NCBI GenBank assembly: GCA_021789815.1
Contig: JAJYIZ010000009.1
Span: 1 to 34,281 of the forward strand
From: Microcaldota archaeon
GTDB lineage: Archaea > Micrarchaeota > Micrarchaeia > Micrarchaeales > Micrarchaeaceae
Direction of reading: 5' to 3'
Length of the DNA: 34,281 bases
Made by a program: the position numbers and the translations under genes
Part shown: in pieces, positions 7,095 through 14,866 of the stretch
Position numbering within the stretch: position 1 is the stretch's first letter
Layout of the letters: each line of letters begins with the position of its first letter
The notes under the pieces: generated by a model
Databases searched by the model: none
What the model was told of the DNA's origin: nothing
The model's input: the letters and a program-made list of their open reading frames with translations, nothing else

Positions 7095-8318
7095 TCAGCC
7101 CAACATCTCTAGGAAATCAGGGTCTTCTAGATATTTTATCAAAGCGTTGCCGAGTTTGACAGCCTCAGCGCCATCGACAACCCTGTGGTCGAACGTTATC
7201 GTGAAGGGCAGCACCTTGCCCATAGCGAGCTTGCCATTAACATCAAATACCCAGTCCCTTATGGATAACACTCCAACTATAGCGACGTCCGGAGGGTTTA
7301 TCATGGGCACAGCAAGGAATCCTCCGCCCAGGCTTCCTATGTTCGTTATGGTTATTGTCGTGTCCTTCATCTCATCTATCGTTATAGTCTTGTCTTGCAC
7401 CTTCTTGCTTAATGCCTGGATATCTTTTGCTATCTGGGTTATGCTCTTCTTGTCTGCTTTCTTCACAACTATGACCTTCAGTCCGTCCTCCGATTCAGCA
7501 GCGAGACCTATGTTGTAGTACTTCTTTACTATTATCTCCTGCTTGTCTTTGTCGTAGCTCGCGTTGAAGTGCGGATTGTCTTTCAGCGCCTGGATAAGTG
7601 CCTTGATTATGAACGGCAAGAATGTCAGGTGTACATCCATCTCCTTCAACTTTGGCTTCTCTTTTGCAACCAGGTTCCAAAGCTCTGTTGCATTTATCAG
7701 GTCCATGTGCGTCGCCCTTGGGATCTTCCAGGATTCTTCCATGTTGCGGGCTATCGCCTTCCTCGTCATAGACATAGGCTCTCTTTCAACTTCTTCATCG
7801 TGCTTTTCCTCAAGAACCTCAGAGTATTTCATCTGCGGAGCGGCCTGTTGAACAACTTTACCTGCTGCGCTTCTTACATCGTTCTCCACTATTCTGCCAT
7901 TTGGTCCGGTTCCCATTATCTTGCTGAGATCAACACCAAGATCGTGTGATAGTTTCCTGACTGCAGGAGTGGCGATTATCTCTTTTGAAGTTTGTTGCAC
8001 TTTTGGGACAGGAGCAGCTGACGAAGGCTTTGCTGAAGTTGTTGCTGTCTTTGCGGGTGTGCCTTTTGCTGTGCTTTTGAGCTCATCCGGAGTTCCGATC
8101 CATGCTAGCGTGTCTCCGATGTGAAGCGTGCCTCCTTCCTGTATATTTATTTTTATTGTACCTGTTATAGGGGACGGAACGTTGACAACTGCCTTGTCTG
8201 TCTCTACCTGTACAACAGATTGATCCTCCTTGACCTGGTCTCCATCCTTAACAAGCCACTTTTGGATCTTTCCTTCTGTGATTCCCTCGCCAACATCAAC
8301 AAATCTTATGTCCTTCAA
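7095..8318 (-). CDS. Dihydrolipoamide acyltransferase (E2) of a 2-oxoacid dehydrogenase complex
   Basis: E2 carries the swinging lipoyl arm and transfers the acyl group to CoA. The 407-residue protein has one lipoyl domain (about 1-78) with the lipoylation Lys42 in ETDKAVVN, a Pro/Ala/Ser/Thr-rich linker, a peripheral subunit-binding domain (116-152, TPAVRKLSHDLGVD and GTGPNGRI), a second linker rich in Glu, and the catalytic domain (180-407) with FDHRVVDGA (His378, Asp382). This is the normal one-lipoyl architecture. Sequence alone does not separate pyruvate, branched-chain and acetoin specificity. The gene sits 4 bp after E1-beta and 5 bp before E3. Its lipoyl domain should be a substrate of the LplA/LplB/LipA proteins encoded nearby. 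Confidence 0.96.
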   Translation of the reverse strand: MKDIRFVDVGEGITEGKIQKWLVKDGDQVKEDQSVVQVETDKAVVNVPSPITGTIKINIQEGGTLHIGDTLAWIGTPDELKSTAKGTPAKTATTSAKPSSAAPVPKVQQTSKEIIATPAVRKLSHDLGVDLSKIMGTGPNGRIVENDVRSAAGKVVQQAAPQMKYSEVLEEKHDEEVEREPMSMTRKAIARNMEESWKIPRATHMDLINATELWNLVAKEKPKLKEMDVHLTFLPFIIKALIQALKDNPHFNASYDKDKQEIIVKKYYNIGLAAESEDGLKVIVVKKADKKSITQIAKDIQALSKKVQDKTITIDEMKDTTITITNIGSLGGGFLAVPMINPPDVAIVGVLSIRDWVFDVNGKLAMGKVLPFTITFDHRVVDGAEAVKLGNALIKYLEDPDFLEMLG

Positions 8319-8322
8319 CGGA

Positions 8323-9288
8323 TCACTCAGACATTATCTTATCTATAGCCTGCGACACTTTTAGCTCGTTCGGTATGTAGTACTGCTCGTATCCCGGGTA
8401 GGGATATGGTAGGCTTGCAGATGCGACCCTGAGCACCGGCGCATCAAGCTCGAATATTGCCTTCTCGGCTATCCTCGCTGCTATTTCTGCACCTGCACCA
8501 AAAGACAACTGCGCTTCGTGGACTATCATAGCCCTGCCGGTCTTCTTCACGCTGTCTATTATCGTGCTCTCATCAAGCGGGTTTATTGTCCTTATATCTA
8601 TTATCTCAGCGTTCGCTCCCTTTTTCTCTACAGCGTTCCTCACTACCGGAACCATTGTGCCCCAAGTTATTATTGTAAGGTCGTCTCCTTGCTTGATCAC
8701 GTTCGCCTTGCCTATCGGCACTTCGTATGACCCATCTGGCACCTCCTGCTTGAATAATCTGTAGAGTTTTGTTGGTTCCAAGAATACAACAGGATCGTTC
8801 ATGTGCGACGCACGTATCAGAAGACCCTTTGCATCATAAGGGTTTGATGGCTCGACAACTATCAGGCCTCCAACGTGCGAATAGTATGTCTCTGGGCTGT
8901 CAGAATGGTGTTCCAATGTCCTTACACCCCCGCTTACCGGGGTCCTGACTATCATTGGTATGCTCTTTGTTGACCTTGTCCTGCTCCTGTATCGCGCAGC
9001 GTGGTTTATGAGCTGGTCGAACGCGAGGTACATGAACCCTGCAAATTGTATCTCGGGTATGGGCCGCATTCCTCCAAGGGCCATGCCGATCGATGTTCCG
9101 ATTATTCCTGCCTCAGATAAGGGGGTATCGATCACCCTGTCGACACCATATTTTGCCTGCAGTCCATCGGTAACTCTGAAGACTCCTCCGTCCTTGCCTA
9201 CGTCCTCTCCCAAAATTACCGTATCCTTATTTTCTCGGAGTATTATGTCAAGCGCGCTGTTCAGTGCACCTACCATGTTTTGCATCAT
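8323..9288 (-). CDS. 2-oxoacid dehydrogenase E1 component, beta subunit
   Basis: This protein is about 321 residues and pairs with the alpha subunit to form the alpha2-beta2 ThDP-dependent E1. It has the transketolase-like pyrimidine-binding domain with GEDVGKDGGVFRVTDGL and DTPLSEAGIIGTSIGMALGG, the central segment RTPVSGGVRTLEHHSDSPE, and the C-terminal domain with DIRTINPLDESTI and VHEA. An upstream TTG-type extension into the E1-alpha gene is open but unlike the family, so the ATG at 9288 (MMQNMVGALN) just after the E1-alpha stop is chosen. Four bases separate it from E2. Confidence 0.95.
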   Translation of the reverse strand: MMQNMVGALNSALDIILRENKDTVILGEDVGKDGGVFRVTDGLQAKYGVDRVIDTPLSEAGIIGTSIGMALGGMRPIPEIQFAGFMYLAFDQLINHAARYRSRTRSTKSIPMIVRTPVSGGVRTLEHHSDSPETYYSHVGGLIVVEPSNPYDAKGLLIRASHMNDPVVFLEPTKLYRLFKQEVPDGSYEVPIGKANVIKQGDDLTIITWGTMVPVVRNAVEKKGANAEIIDIRTINPLDESTIIDSVKKTGRAMIVHEAQLSFGAGAEIAARIAEKAIFELDAPVLRVASASLPYPYPGYEQYYIPNELKVSQAIDKIMSE

Positions 9289-9292
9289 GTTA

Positions 9293-10393
9293 TCATCCCG
9301 TACCCTGCCAGAAGTTTGCCGAAACCGCGTCGTCCAGCTCCTCCTTGAGAACATCTGGCATGTAGCTGTATAGGTTCTGGTACATACTTTTTGGGTCTGC
9401 CTTGAATGCCTCTGCCTTTTCTACAGCAGCATCGATCTGCTTAAGCTGCGTATCGGCCATTGCCGATTCTTTTGAATCGTTCCATAATCCCTTATTTGTG
9501 AGGTAGTTCCTTATCCTAAGAAGCGGATCTTTTGGTTTCCATGAATCAACCTCTGCGTCACTCCTGTATTTTGATGGGTCGTCTGCCGTGGTGTGCATGC
9601 TCATCCTGTATGTCAGACATTCAATAACAGTTGGACCTTTTGATGAGTTGGCAATTGCGTCCTTTGTTGCCTTGTAAACCGCTATCACGTCGTTCCCATC
9701 AACTTGAATGCAAGGTATCCCTGCTGCTATCGCCTTCTGCGCGAGCGTTGGCGCGATTGTCTGTTCTTTTCTTGGCTCTGATATTGCCCAGCCGTTGTTC
9801 TCTATTATTATCACAACGGGTGCCTTCATGATTCCTGCAAAGTTCATAGCCTCGTAGAAGTTTCCTTCTGAAGTGCCGCCATCACCGACATACGTGACAA
9901 CTGTGCCGCCCGTCTTCTTATATTTCTGCGCAACGGCTATGCCTACAGCATGCGGCAGCTGTGTAGCCACCGGCACTATGTCTGGCACAGCGTTCACATT
10001 CTTGCCTATGGTACTGCCTTCCTCATATCCTTTCATGTAAATGAAGAAGGCGTCAAGCGGCAGCCCCCTAACAAGAAATACGCCGTGCTGCCTGAAGTTT
10101 GGCACAAAGAAGTCTTTCGGCCCCATAGCCATAGCGCTACCTATCTGCGTTGCCTCTTCGCCAACCAAAGGTGCATATGTAACTGCTCGGCCCTGCCTTT
10201 GGAGGCTCAATGCCTTCGCGTCGAGTGCACGGGCAAAGGACATCCACCTGTACATCTCTATTATTTTGTTATCATCAACATCCTTGGGAAAGAGCTGCTG
10301 GTCTATGCTGCCCTTCTCGTCCATTATCTGCATATAGTTGACAGAAGCATCAAAAATATCCTTTAGCAGAAGACCACCACAGAACCGATACAC
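9293..10393 (-). CDS. 2-oxoacid dehydrogenase E1 component, alpha subunit
   Basis: This ThDP-binding subunit decarboxylates the 2-oxoacid. The 366-residue protein has the Mg-ThDP motif running from GDGGTSEGNFYEAMN (170-184) to ENN (198-200), the pyrophosphate/acceptor region RQHGVFLVRGLP and the loop RMSMHTTADDPSKYR. The N-terminus (QIMDEKG and DAKALSLQRQGR) is closest in style to bacterial and Thermoplasma/Sulfolobus pyruvate or branched-chain E1-alpha. Specificity is undecided. GTG 10393 gives the longest frame. An A/T element (GAATATATTG on the minus strand, about 10402-10411) would place transcription start near 10380, which makes ATG 10333 a realistic alternative. It is the first gene of the operon. 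Confidence 0.95.
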   Translation of the reverse strand: MYRFCGGLLLKDIFDASVNYMQIMDEKGSIDQQLFPKDVDDNKIIEMYRWMSFARALDAKALSLQRQGRAVTYAPLVGEEATQIGSAMAMGPKDFFVPNFRQHGVFLVRGLPLDAFFIYMKGYEEGSTIGKNVNAVPDIVPVATQLPHAVGIAVAQKYKKTGGTVVTYVGDGGTSEGNFYEAMNFAGIMKAPVVIIIENNGWAISEPRKEQTIAPTLAQKAIAAGIPCIQVDGNDVIAVYKATKDAIANSSKGPTVIECLTYRMSMHTTADDPSKYRSDAEVDSWKPKDPLLRIRNYLTNKGLWNDSKESAMADTQLKQIDAAVEKAEAFKADPKSMYQNLYSYMPDVLKEELDDAVSANFWQGTG

Positions 10394-10421
10394 AACAAAG
10401 CAATATATTCATTTCCCTTCG

Positions 10422-11147
10422 TTACATCGCCTCGTAGCCTGAGAATATGTGACGGTTCTCTTCGCTCTTTGGGAAGTTTCTGTTCATGAGCTTTAGTATT
10501 GCCTCTTTGCCCAGCCTCTTTGAACATACGAATATCTTGTTGCCGAATAGCCTGGGTTCGCTTATTGTGTACATCTTGAATTTCCTTCTCAGTCTTTTTT
10601 TGAACCCGAACTGGCGCATCCCAGAGTTCTCGAACACGTAGTTCACAGCTAATATCCCATCAGGCTTCAGGGCGCTGTACGCGTAATCTATGAAGCTCTG
10701 GCTAAGGAATTCCTTGGGAACGTCAAGCTTCTTGAATATGTCAAGTACTATCAGGTCGTACTTTGTTGGAGCATTCCTTACATACTCGTATGCATCGCCT
10801 ATAGTAATCTTGACCCTTGGCCTCTTCGGAAGGAATGCTTCCATAGCCCTGATCGTGTTTTTGTCTATGTCAACTGCTTCGATGCTCACCCTTCCATCAA
10901 ATAGCTTGTTCATCTGATATGGCGTTGTCCCGCCACCTAGGCCAAGAACGAGGACGTTAGATCTCTTGTGCAGTGCTGCGAGCGGCAGGAAATAGTCCCA
11001 GTAGCCGTTTGTGTATATTGTGCTGTCCTTGAGCCTCGAATATATGATGTTCCCAGAGAGCATTATTCGGTCATTCCTTCTTTTTACAACAGTTATGCCG
11101 CTCTCCTTTATCTCAAGCAGGACCTTCCAGCCGAAGATCGATCCCAT
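10422..11147 (-). CDS. Spermidine-synthase-like SAM-dependent methyltransferase fold protein
   Basis: This 241-residue Rossmann protein has GLGGGTTPYQMNK (glycine-rich nucleoside-binding loop, about 103-115), then EAVDIDKNTIRAME (acidic residue binding the ligand ribose), GDAYEYV and YDLIVLDIFKK, as in polyamine aminopropyltransferases and the SpeE-like methyltransferase group. The short N-terminal beta hairpin region (1-80) also fits SpeE relatives. The second catalytic Asp region reads LDIF rather than the usual YDVIIxDSSD, so true spermidine synthase activity is doubtful. It is transcribed away from lplB; the intervening promoter region holds a perfect inverted repeat. Confidence 0.75.
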   Translation of the reverse strand: MGSIFGWKVLLEIKESGITVVKRRNDRIMLSGNIIYSRLKDSTIYTNGYWDYFLPLAALHKRSNVLVLGLGGGTTPYQMNKLFDGRVSIEAVDIDKNTIRAMEAFLPKRPRVKITIGDAYEYVRNAPTKYDLIVLDIFKKLDVPKEFLSQSFIDYAYSALKPDGILAVNYVFENSGMRQFGFKKRLRRKFKMYTISEPRLFGNKIFVCSKRLGKEAILKLMNRNFPKSEENRHIFSGYEAM

Positions 11148-11172
11148 TAAGTGCTCGAATCTTACGGAAACA

Positions 11173-11219
11173 CCCCGATTATGATATCTATTAAACCTTA
11201 ACTTCTTTATTAATCGGGG
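11173..11219. promoter_or_regulatory. Perfect 9-bp inverted repeat spanning a divergent promoter
   Basis: CCCCGATTA (11173-11181) is repeated inverted as TAATCGGGG (11211-11219) with a 29-nt spacer. The midpoint (11196) falls on CTATTAAACCTT, an A/T box that could serve both the minus-strand methyltransferase gene (start 11147) and the plus-strand lplB (start 11225). The right arm also overlaps the purine-rich sequence ahead of the lplB start. An operator is inferred; no regulator is identified. Confidence 0.45.
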
Positions 11220-11224
11220 GTCGC

Positions 11225-11530
11225 TTGAAAGGATCTGCTAAAGTGAAGGTTCCGAATGGCAAGATTGTTGAAGTCAAGCTTGATTTCGATGAATCAATAA
11301 ACAGCATACAGATACTTGGTGACTTCTTCATGTATCCGGAAAGCGCACTTAAGGAACTCGAATCTGTCCTTGTTGGGGTGAGCTCATCTGAGAGCGAGAA
11401 GAACCTGACTTGGATAATACTTGAGACCCTTAAAAGGAATAATGCGACGGTCATAGGCGTGACCCCGGATGCGATTGCGAACGTCATAAGGAAGGCGATT
11501 GGAAATGAAGTGGAGAGTAATAAGACTTGA
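11225..11530 (+). CDS. lplB: Lipoate-protein ligase small subunit (LplB-like, C-terminal-domain subunit)
   Basis: This protein is about 101 residues and corresponds to the accessory domain that is fused to LplA in bacteria but encoded separately in Thermoplasma, where both subunits are needed for lipoate adenylation. The features are GSAKVKVPNGKIVEVKLDFD at the N-terminus and ILGDFFMYPESALKELESVL in the middle, typical of the lipoate-ligase accessory fold. The TTG start at 11225 is preceded by GGGGG. The 3' end overlaps lplA by 26 bp, which fixes the pair as one transcript. The family call rests on motif style plus the lplA overlap. Confidence 0.88.
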   Translation: MKGSAKVKVPNGKIVEVKLDFDESINSIQILGDFFMYPESALKELESVLVGVSSSESEKNLTWIILETLKRNNATVIGVTPDAIANVIRKAIGNEVESNKT

Positions 11531-12251
11531 AACAAGGAGCGCATACTCAAACATGGCGATAGACAACGCGCTGATAGAAGGACAGAAGAGCGGTGCATCA
11601 GAACCAACCATAAGATTCTACAAGTGGCTTCCAAGCGCAGTTTCGATAGGCTGCTTCCAGAGCATGAACGATGAGGTTGACATAGAGAGGTGCAACTCAC
11701 TAGGAGTATCATATGTTAGAAGAATAACTGGCGGTGGGGCGGTTTATCACGATAACAAAGGTGAGATAACCTACAGTGTGATAGCTCCGGAGGGTCTCTT
11801 TCCAAAAGGAATAATAGAGAGCTACAAGGTCATATGCGGTTGGGTTATCGATGGTCTTGAGAATCTCAACATCAAGGCAGAGTTTGCTCCGATAAATGAC
11901 ATAATAGTAAATGGCAAAAAGATATCTGGCAATGCGCAAACAAGGAGGGACGGGGCGATACTACAACATGGCACAATACTCTATGACACAGACATAAGAA
12001 CGATGTTCAGCGTGCTAAGGGTAAGCGCCGAAAAGATATCAGATAAGATGATCAGGAGCGCAGAGGAGAGAGTAACCCGTGTGAAGGATCATGCAAACGC
12101 CACGCAGGAAGAGCTCTATGATGCACTGCTGAAGGGGTTCACAAATGGAAAGGACTACGAATTTGGAGCTTACACAGAAAAGGAATTGAAAAGAGCAGAA
12201 GAACTTGAAGAAAGTGTATACTCTAAAAACGCTTGGAACTTCAGCAGATAG
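11505..12251 (+). CDS. lplA: Lipoate-protein ligase A, catalytic subunit
   Basis: LplA activates lipoate (or octanoate) with ATP and joins it to the lipoyl-domain lysine. The protein of 248 residues has the biotin/lipoate-ligase fold signatures: YSNMAIDNAL near the N-terminus, RRITGGGAVYHDNKGEITYS (lipoyl-adenylate binding), NDIIVNGKKISGNAQTR with the catalytic-type Lys, and LQHGTILYD. Like Thermoplasma LplA it lacks the C-terminal accessory domain, which is supplied by the overlapping lplB. ATG 11505 (MKWRVIRLETR) fits the family; an in-frame TTG at 11499 adds two residues. The stop is one base from the convergent lipA stop. Confidence 0.95.
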   Translation: MKWRVIRLETRSAYSNMAIDNALIEGQKSGASEPTIRFYKWLPSAVSIGCFQSMNDEVDIERCNSLGVSYVRRITGGGAVYHDNKGEITYSVIAPEGLFPKGIIESYKVICGWVIDGLENLNIKAEFAPINDIIVNGKKISGNAQTRRDGAILQHGTILYDTDIRTMFSVLRVSAEKISDKMIRSAEERVTRVKDHANATQEELYDALLKGFTNGKDYEFGAYTEKELKRAEELEESVYSKNAWNFSR

Positions 12252-12252
12252 A

Positions 12253-13185
12253 TTACTGCTTGGCCTGCAGAACAATATTCTTGATGAAGAATTCGCCTGC
12301 TTTGTACGAACTCCTAACGAATGGGCCTGCAGCGCAGTACAGGAATCCAAGTTCCAATGCCTTCTTCCTTAGTTTCTCGAATCTTTCTGGCGTAACGTAC
12401 TCTTTGACTTCAGAGTAGAAACCATTCGACAACGGCCTGAGGTACTGTCCTATCGCAAGGAAGTCTACATTTGCATTTCTCAGATCTTTCATTGCCTCAA
12501 TTATTTCTTCTTCTGTCTCACCCAGACCTAACATCATCGATGATTTTGTGTAAACTCGTTTGCTGGACGATTTGACACTTTTTAATACAGCCATCGACTG
12601 TTCGTATGATGCCCGCTTATCTCTTACTTCTGGGCTCAGTCTTCTTACCGTTTCTATGTTGTGGCCAATCACATCTGGTTTTGCCTCAACTATTCTTTTG
12701 AGGGATTCGGTATCGCCTCTGAAATCAGGTATCAGGACCTCGACCAGTGTTTCTGGAGCATTCTTCTTTATCTCTTCGACACATCTTGCGAAGTGTGATG
12801 ACCCCTGGTCTGGAAGATCATCCCTGCATACAGATGTTATTACAACGTAATCCAAGTTCCATTCCTTTATCGCCTGTGCTAGTTTCTCTGGTTCCATTTT
12901 GTCTACGCTTATTCCGCTCTGGCTCTTTCTTACTGCGCAGAAGTGGCAGCCCCTTGTGCAGAGGTCACCTAGGACCATGAATGTTGCTGTGCCGGAGCTC
13001 CAGCATTCAGTTATATTTGGGCAGTGAGCTTCAACACATACGGTATGCAGGCCTAGCTCCTTTACCCTCTCCTTTATGACATTGTACTTCTCTGTTGATG
13101 CCGGCTTTATCGAAAGCCATTCTGGTTTCGCCATTTCAACATTAACAGATTGGAGGGAGTTTATATGAAGGTTCCTCTGATTCAC
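12253..13185 (-). CDS. lipA: Lipoyl synthase (radical SAM)
   Basis: LipA inserts two sulfur atoms into protein-bound octanoyl groups. Both iron-sulfur clusters have their ligands: the auxiliary cluster Cys50, Cys55 and Cys61 (CVEAHCPNITECW) and the radical SAM cluster Cys76, Cys80 and Cys83 (CTRGCHFC). The C-terminal GPFVRSSYKAGEFF carries the Ser ligand of the auxiliary cluster. The 310-residue length is normal. ATG 13185 overlaps the hicA stop (ATGA), so it is translated behind a toxin-antitoxin pair. It converges with lplA. No lipB/lipM octanoyltransferase is seen here, so LplA probably supplies the octanoylated or lipoylated substrate. Confidence 0.97.
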   Translation of the reverse strand: MNQRNLHINSLQSVNVEMAKPEWLSIKPASTEKYNVIKERVKELGLHTVCVEAHCPNITECWSSGTATFMVLGDLCTRGCHFCAVRKSQSGISVDKMEPEKLAQAIKEWNLDYVVITSVCRDDLPDQGSSHFARCVEEIKKNAPETLVEVLIPDFRGDTESLKRIVEAKPDVIGHNIETVRRLSPEVRDKRASYEQSMAVLKSVKSSSKRVYTKSSMMLGLGETEEEIIEAMKDLRNANVDFLAIGQYLRPLSNGFYSEVKEYVTPERFEKLRKKALELGFLYCAAGPFVRSSYKAGEFFIKNIVLQAKQ

Positions 13186-13400
13186 AGGTATTTTATTAGG
13201 TCATCTTTCTCTAACCCAGCCTGTTTTAGTATGTGATTCAAAGTCCCCTGCTTTAGTTCTCTATTGTGCATTGGGATCGTCACCCTGTGTCTTCCATCGC
13301 CCAATCTTAGATGGCTACCCTTCTGTCTTATGATTTGGAAGTTGTAATGCTTTATTAGGACTTTAAGTAGCTCTGCATCTTTTATCACTAGATACGGCAT
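13182..13400 (-). CDS. hicA: HicA-like mRNA interferase toxin
   Basis: This 72-residue dsRBD-like protein of the HicA/YcfA family has the conserved core FQIIRQKGSHLRL with the catalytic-type His30, HRVTIPMHNRELKQGTLNHI and ILKQAGL. HicA toxins cleave mRNA independently of the ribosome and are held inactive by HicB. It lies 52 bp downstream of the hicB-like gene, and its stop overlaps the lipA start by 4 bp. The ATG at 13400 is the only sensible start. All expected residues are present, so it looks intact. Confidence 0.9.
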   Translation of the reverse strand: MPYLVIKDAELLKVLIKHYNFQIIRQKGSHLRLGDGRHRVTIPMHNRELKQGTLNHILKQAGLEKDDLIKYL

Positions 13401-13452
13401 CTTACCATTCTGCCGATACGTCCGTTTGATGCAGCACCAAAATTCGCTTATG

Positions 13453-13725
13453 TTATGCCCGCGCGAGAATTGCCTTGCCGAACTTCTTAGCGATTACGCC
13501 ATCAATTCTATTCAGAACTGATACCACAAGTAAATCTCTGACCTCTTTGGATTTTGCGAGCTTGACCTTCATTTCGTCCTCTAATATTGATTCAATAGAC
13601 AGTTCTACGGCTTCCTTGAGCTCTTTCTTGAGCTCCCTAAGTGTTCGCCCCTGATCTGAAATGCCAAGGGCTGGTATATTGGCTATGTACCACCCGTCCT
13701 CTTTCCAGATTCTTATGTCATCCAT
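13453..13725 (-). CDS. hicB: HicB-like antitoxin
   Basis: The N-terminal half has the HicB partial RNase H-like fold pattern: IRIWKEDGWYIANIPALGIS followed by DQGRTLRELKKELKEAVEL, which compares with DGWYVA..P.LPG..SQG.T..EA in HicB. The C-terminal part (KVKLAKSKEVRDLLVVSVLNRI ... FGKAILARA) is not a clear HTH or ribbon-helix-helix domain. The frame extends to TTG 13752, but a box A on the minus strand (ACGTTTAATAAGTT, 13764-13751) puts transcription start near 13731, so ATG 13725 is preferred. It precedes hicA, as in many archaeal pairs. Confidence 0.85.
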   Translation of the reverse strand: MDDIRIWKEDGWYIANIPALGISDQGRTLRELKKELKEAVELSIESILEDEMKVKLAKSKEVRDLLVVSVLNRIDGVIAKKFGKAILARA

Positions 13726-13795
13726 CACAATCAGTATATTATTGCAATTCAACTTATTAAACGTTGCTCCAAATCTGCTTAGCCTGCATGATATC

Positions 13796-13803
13796 GTTAA
13801 ATA
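13796..13803 (+). promoter_or_regulatory. Box A promoter for the membrane protein gene at 13825
   Basis: GTTAAATA is centred about 25 bases before ATG 13825, which is the spacing of an archaeal TATA box driving a leaderless transcript. Confidence 0.5.
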
Positions 13804-13824
13804 GCTTCGGTGCGATAGCGTAGC

Positions 13825-14835
13825 ATGGAGAACACCGATGCAACGAAGAGGAACGTCGGACTTGCTTACGTAGCGCTCAGCTTCGGCGCGCTCATGGTGA
13901 TCTTCGGCTGCGTTTACATAGTCTACAAGCTTTCTCTTCTTTATGGAGTGGGCCTGGGAGCTGCAACGCAGAGCCTTGCCTACAATAATTCGATATCTGT
14001 TGCGCTTGGAAGCCTAGTTCTGGCTTCATCAGCGATACGCCAGAGCATACTAGAGTCGTTCATAGCATTTGTACTGGCGCTAGTTCTTGGTGCAGCATCA
14101 TTCATATTGCTCCTTAGCAGGAGGGAGCTGCCAACCAAGACCACAAGCAAGTATACAATGGTGGCTACCGTAACAGGCATCATCTTCATACTCCTATACT
14201 GGCTTGCTACATCTAGCATACCTATAGGCTACGGCAGCACCTACGAGTTGCTTCCGTACTTTGGTTTTGTGGTATGCGTAGGCAGCGTCGGCTTCATAGA
14301 GTACGTTATAAGGACAAAGCAGACCCACAGGGCTGCATCGAGGGGCAGGATGTCGATGGCTATCGATCCATCGAAACCCTTCTCAAACATGATGACCATG
14401 CAGCAGGATATCCTCTCAAACATGTCTGGTCATATACGCGTTATAGACAAGCACTTCAATTCAACTGCATTGCAGAACTTCTACAGGCTGGTGCAGAACG
14501 ACATAGGAAACTTCACAAAGTTCACTATACTTACATCAAGGGAGATGATGACGGCCAGTTTCCCACAGGAGATAAGCGACTTCAAGAAGGAGCTGACCGG
14601 TTATGGCATAGAGCTTGATGCAAGGCTCATGGATCCGAAGGACACGGTCGAGCAGCACGAGCGGATAATGCTCGACGACAAGACAGCGTACAAGGTCCCG
14701 CCGTTCAACATAATAAACAAGCGTAGCGAGCACATTACAAAGATAAACTTCAAAGAAGCTGACAGCAGATTCGCAACGCTTCTGAACCGTGCGATAAAGC
14801 TGGATAACTACCAGGTTGAGAAGGACAGAAAATAA
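13825..14835 (+). CDS. Polytopic membrane protein with a cytosolic C-terminal domain, unknown function
   Basis: The first half of this 336-residue protein has about four or five hydrophobic segments (roughly 12-36, 55-68, 75-98, 112-130 and 138-160). The second half (170-336) is soluble, with DKHFNSTALQNFYRLVQNDI, FTILTSREMM, LDARLMDPKDTVEQHERIML and IINKRSEHITKIN. The soluble part vaguely recalls phospholipase D-like or sensory C-terminal domains (a His-Glu-Arg-Ile-hydrophobic-Asp segment), but no HKD motif is seen and I assign no activity. The ATG lies about 25 bp after a box A, suggesting a leaderless mRNA. It is divergent from hicB. Confidence 0.7.
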   Translation: MENTDATKRNVGLAYVALSFGALMVIFGCVYIVYKLSLLYGVGLGAATQSLAYNNSISVALGSLVLASSAIRQSILESFIAFVLALVLGAASFILLLSRRELPTKTTSKYTMVATVTGIIFILLYWLATSSIPIGYGSTYELLPYFGFVVCVGSVGFIEYVIRTKQTHRAASRGRMSMAIDPSKPFSNMMTMQQDILSNMSGHIRVIDKHFNSTALQNFYRLVQNDIGNFTKFTILTSREMMTASFPQEISDFKKELTGYGIELDARLMDPKDTVEQHERIMLDDKTAYKVPPFNIINKRSEHITKINFKEADSRFATLLNRAIKLDNYQVEKDRK

Positions 14836-14836
14836 C

Positions 14837-14846
14837 TTATAAATAT
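14837..14846 (+). promoter_or_regulatory. Box A promoter for the rhodanese-like gene
   Basis: TTATAAATAT is centred about 25 bases before ATG 14867. It is a strong archaeal TATA element and predicts a leaderless transcript. Confidence 0.65.
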
Positions 14847-14866
14847 TTTCTAGCACATAACGTATC

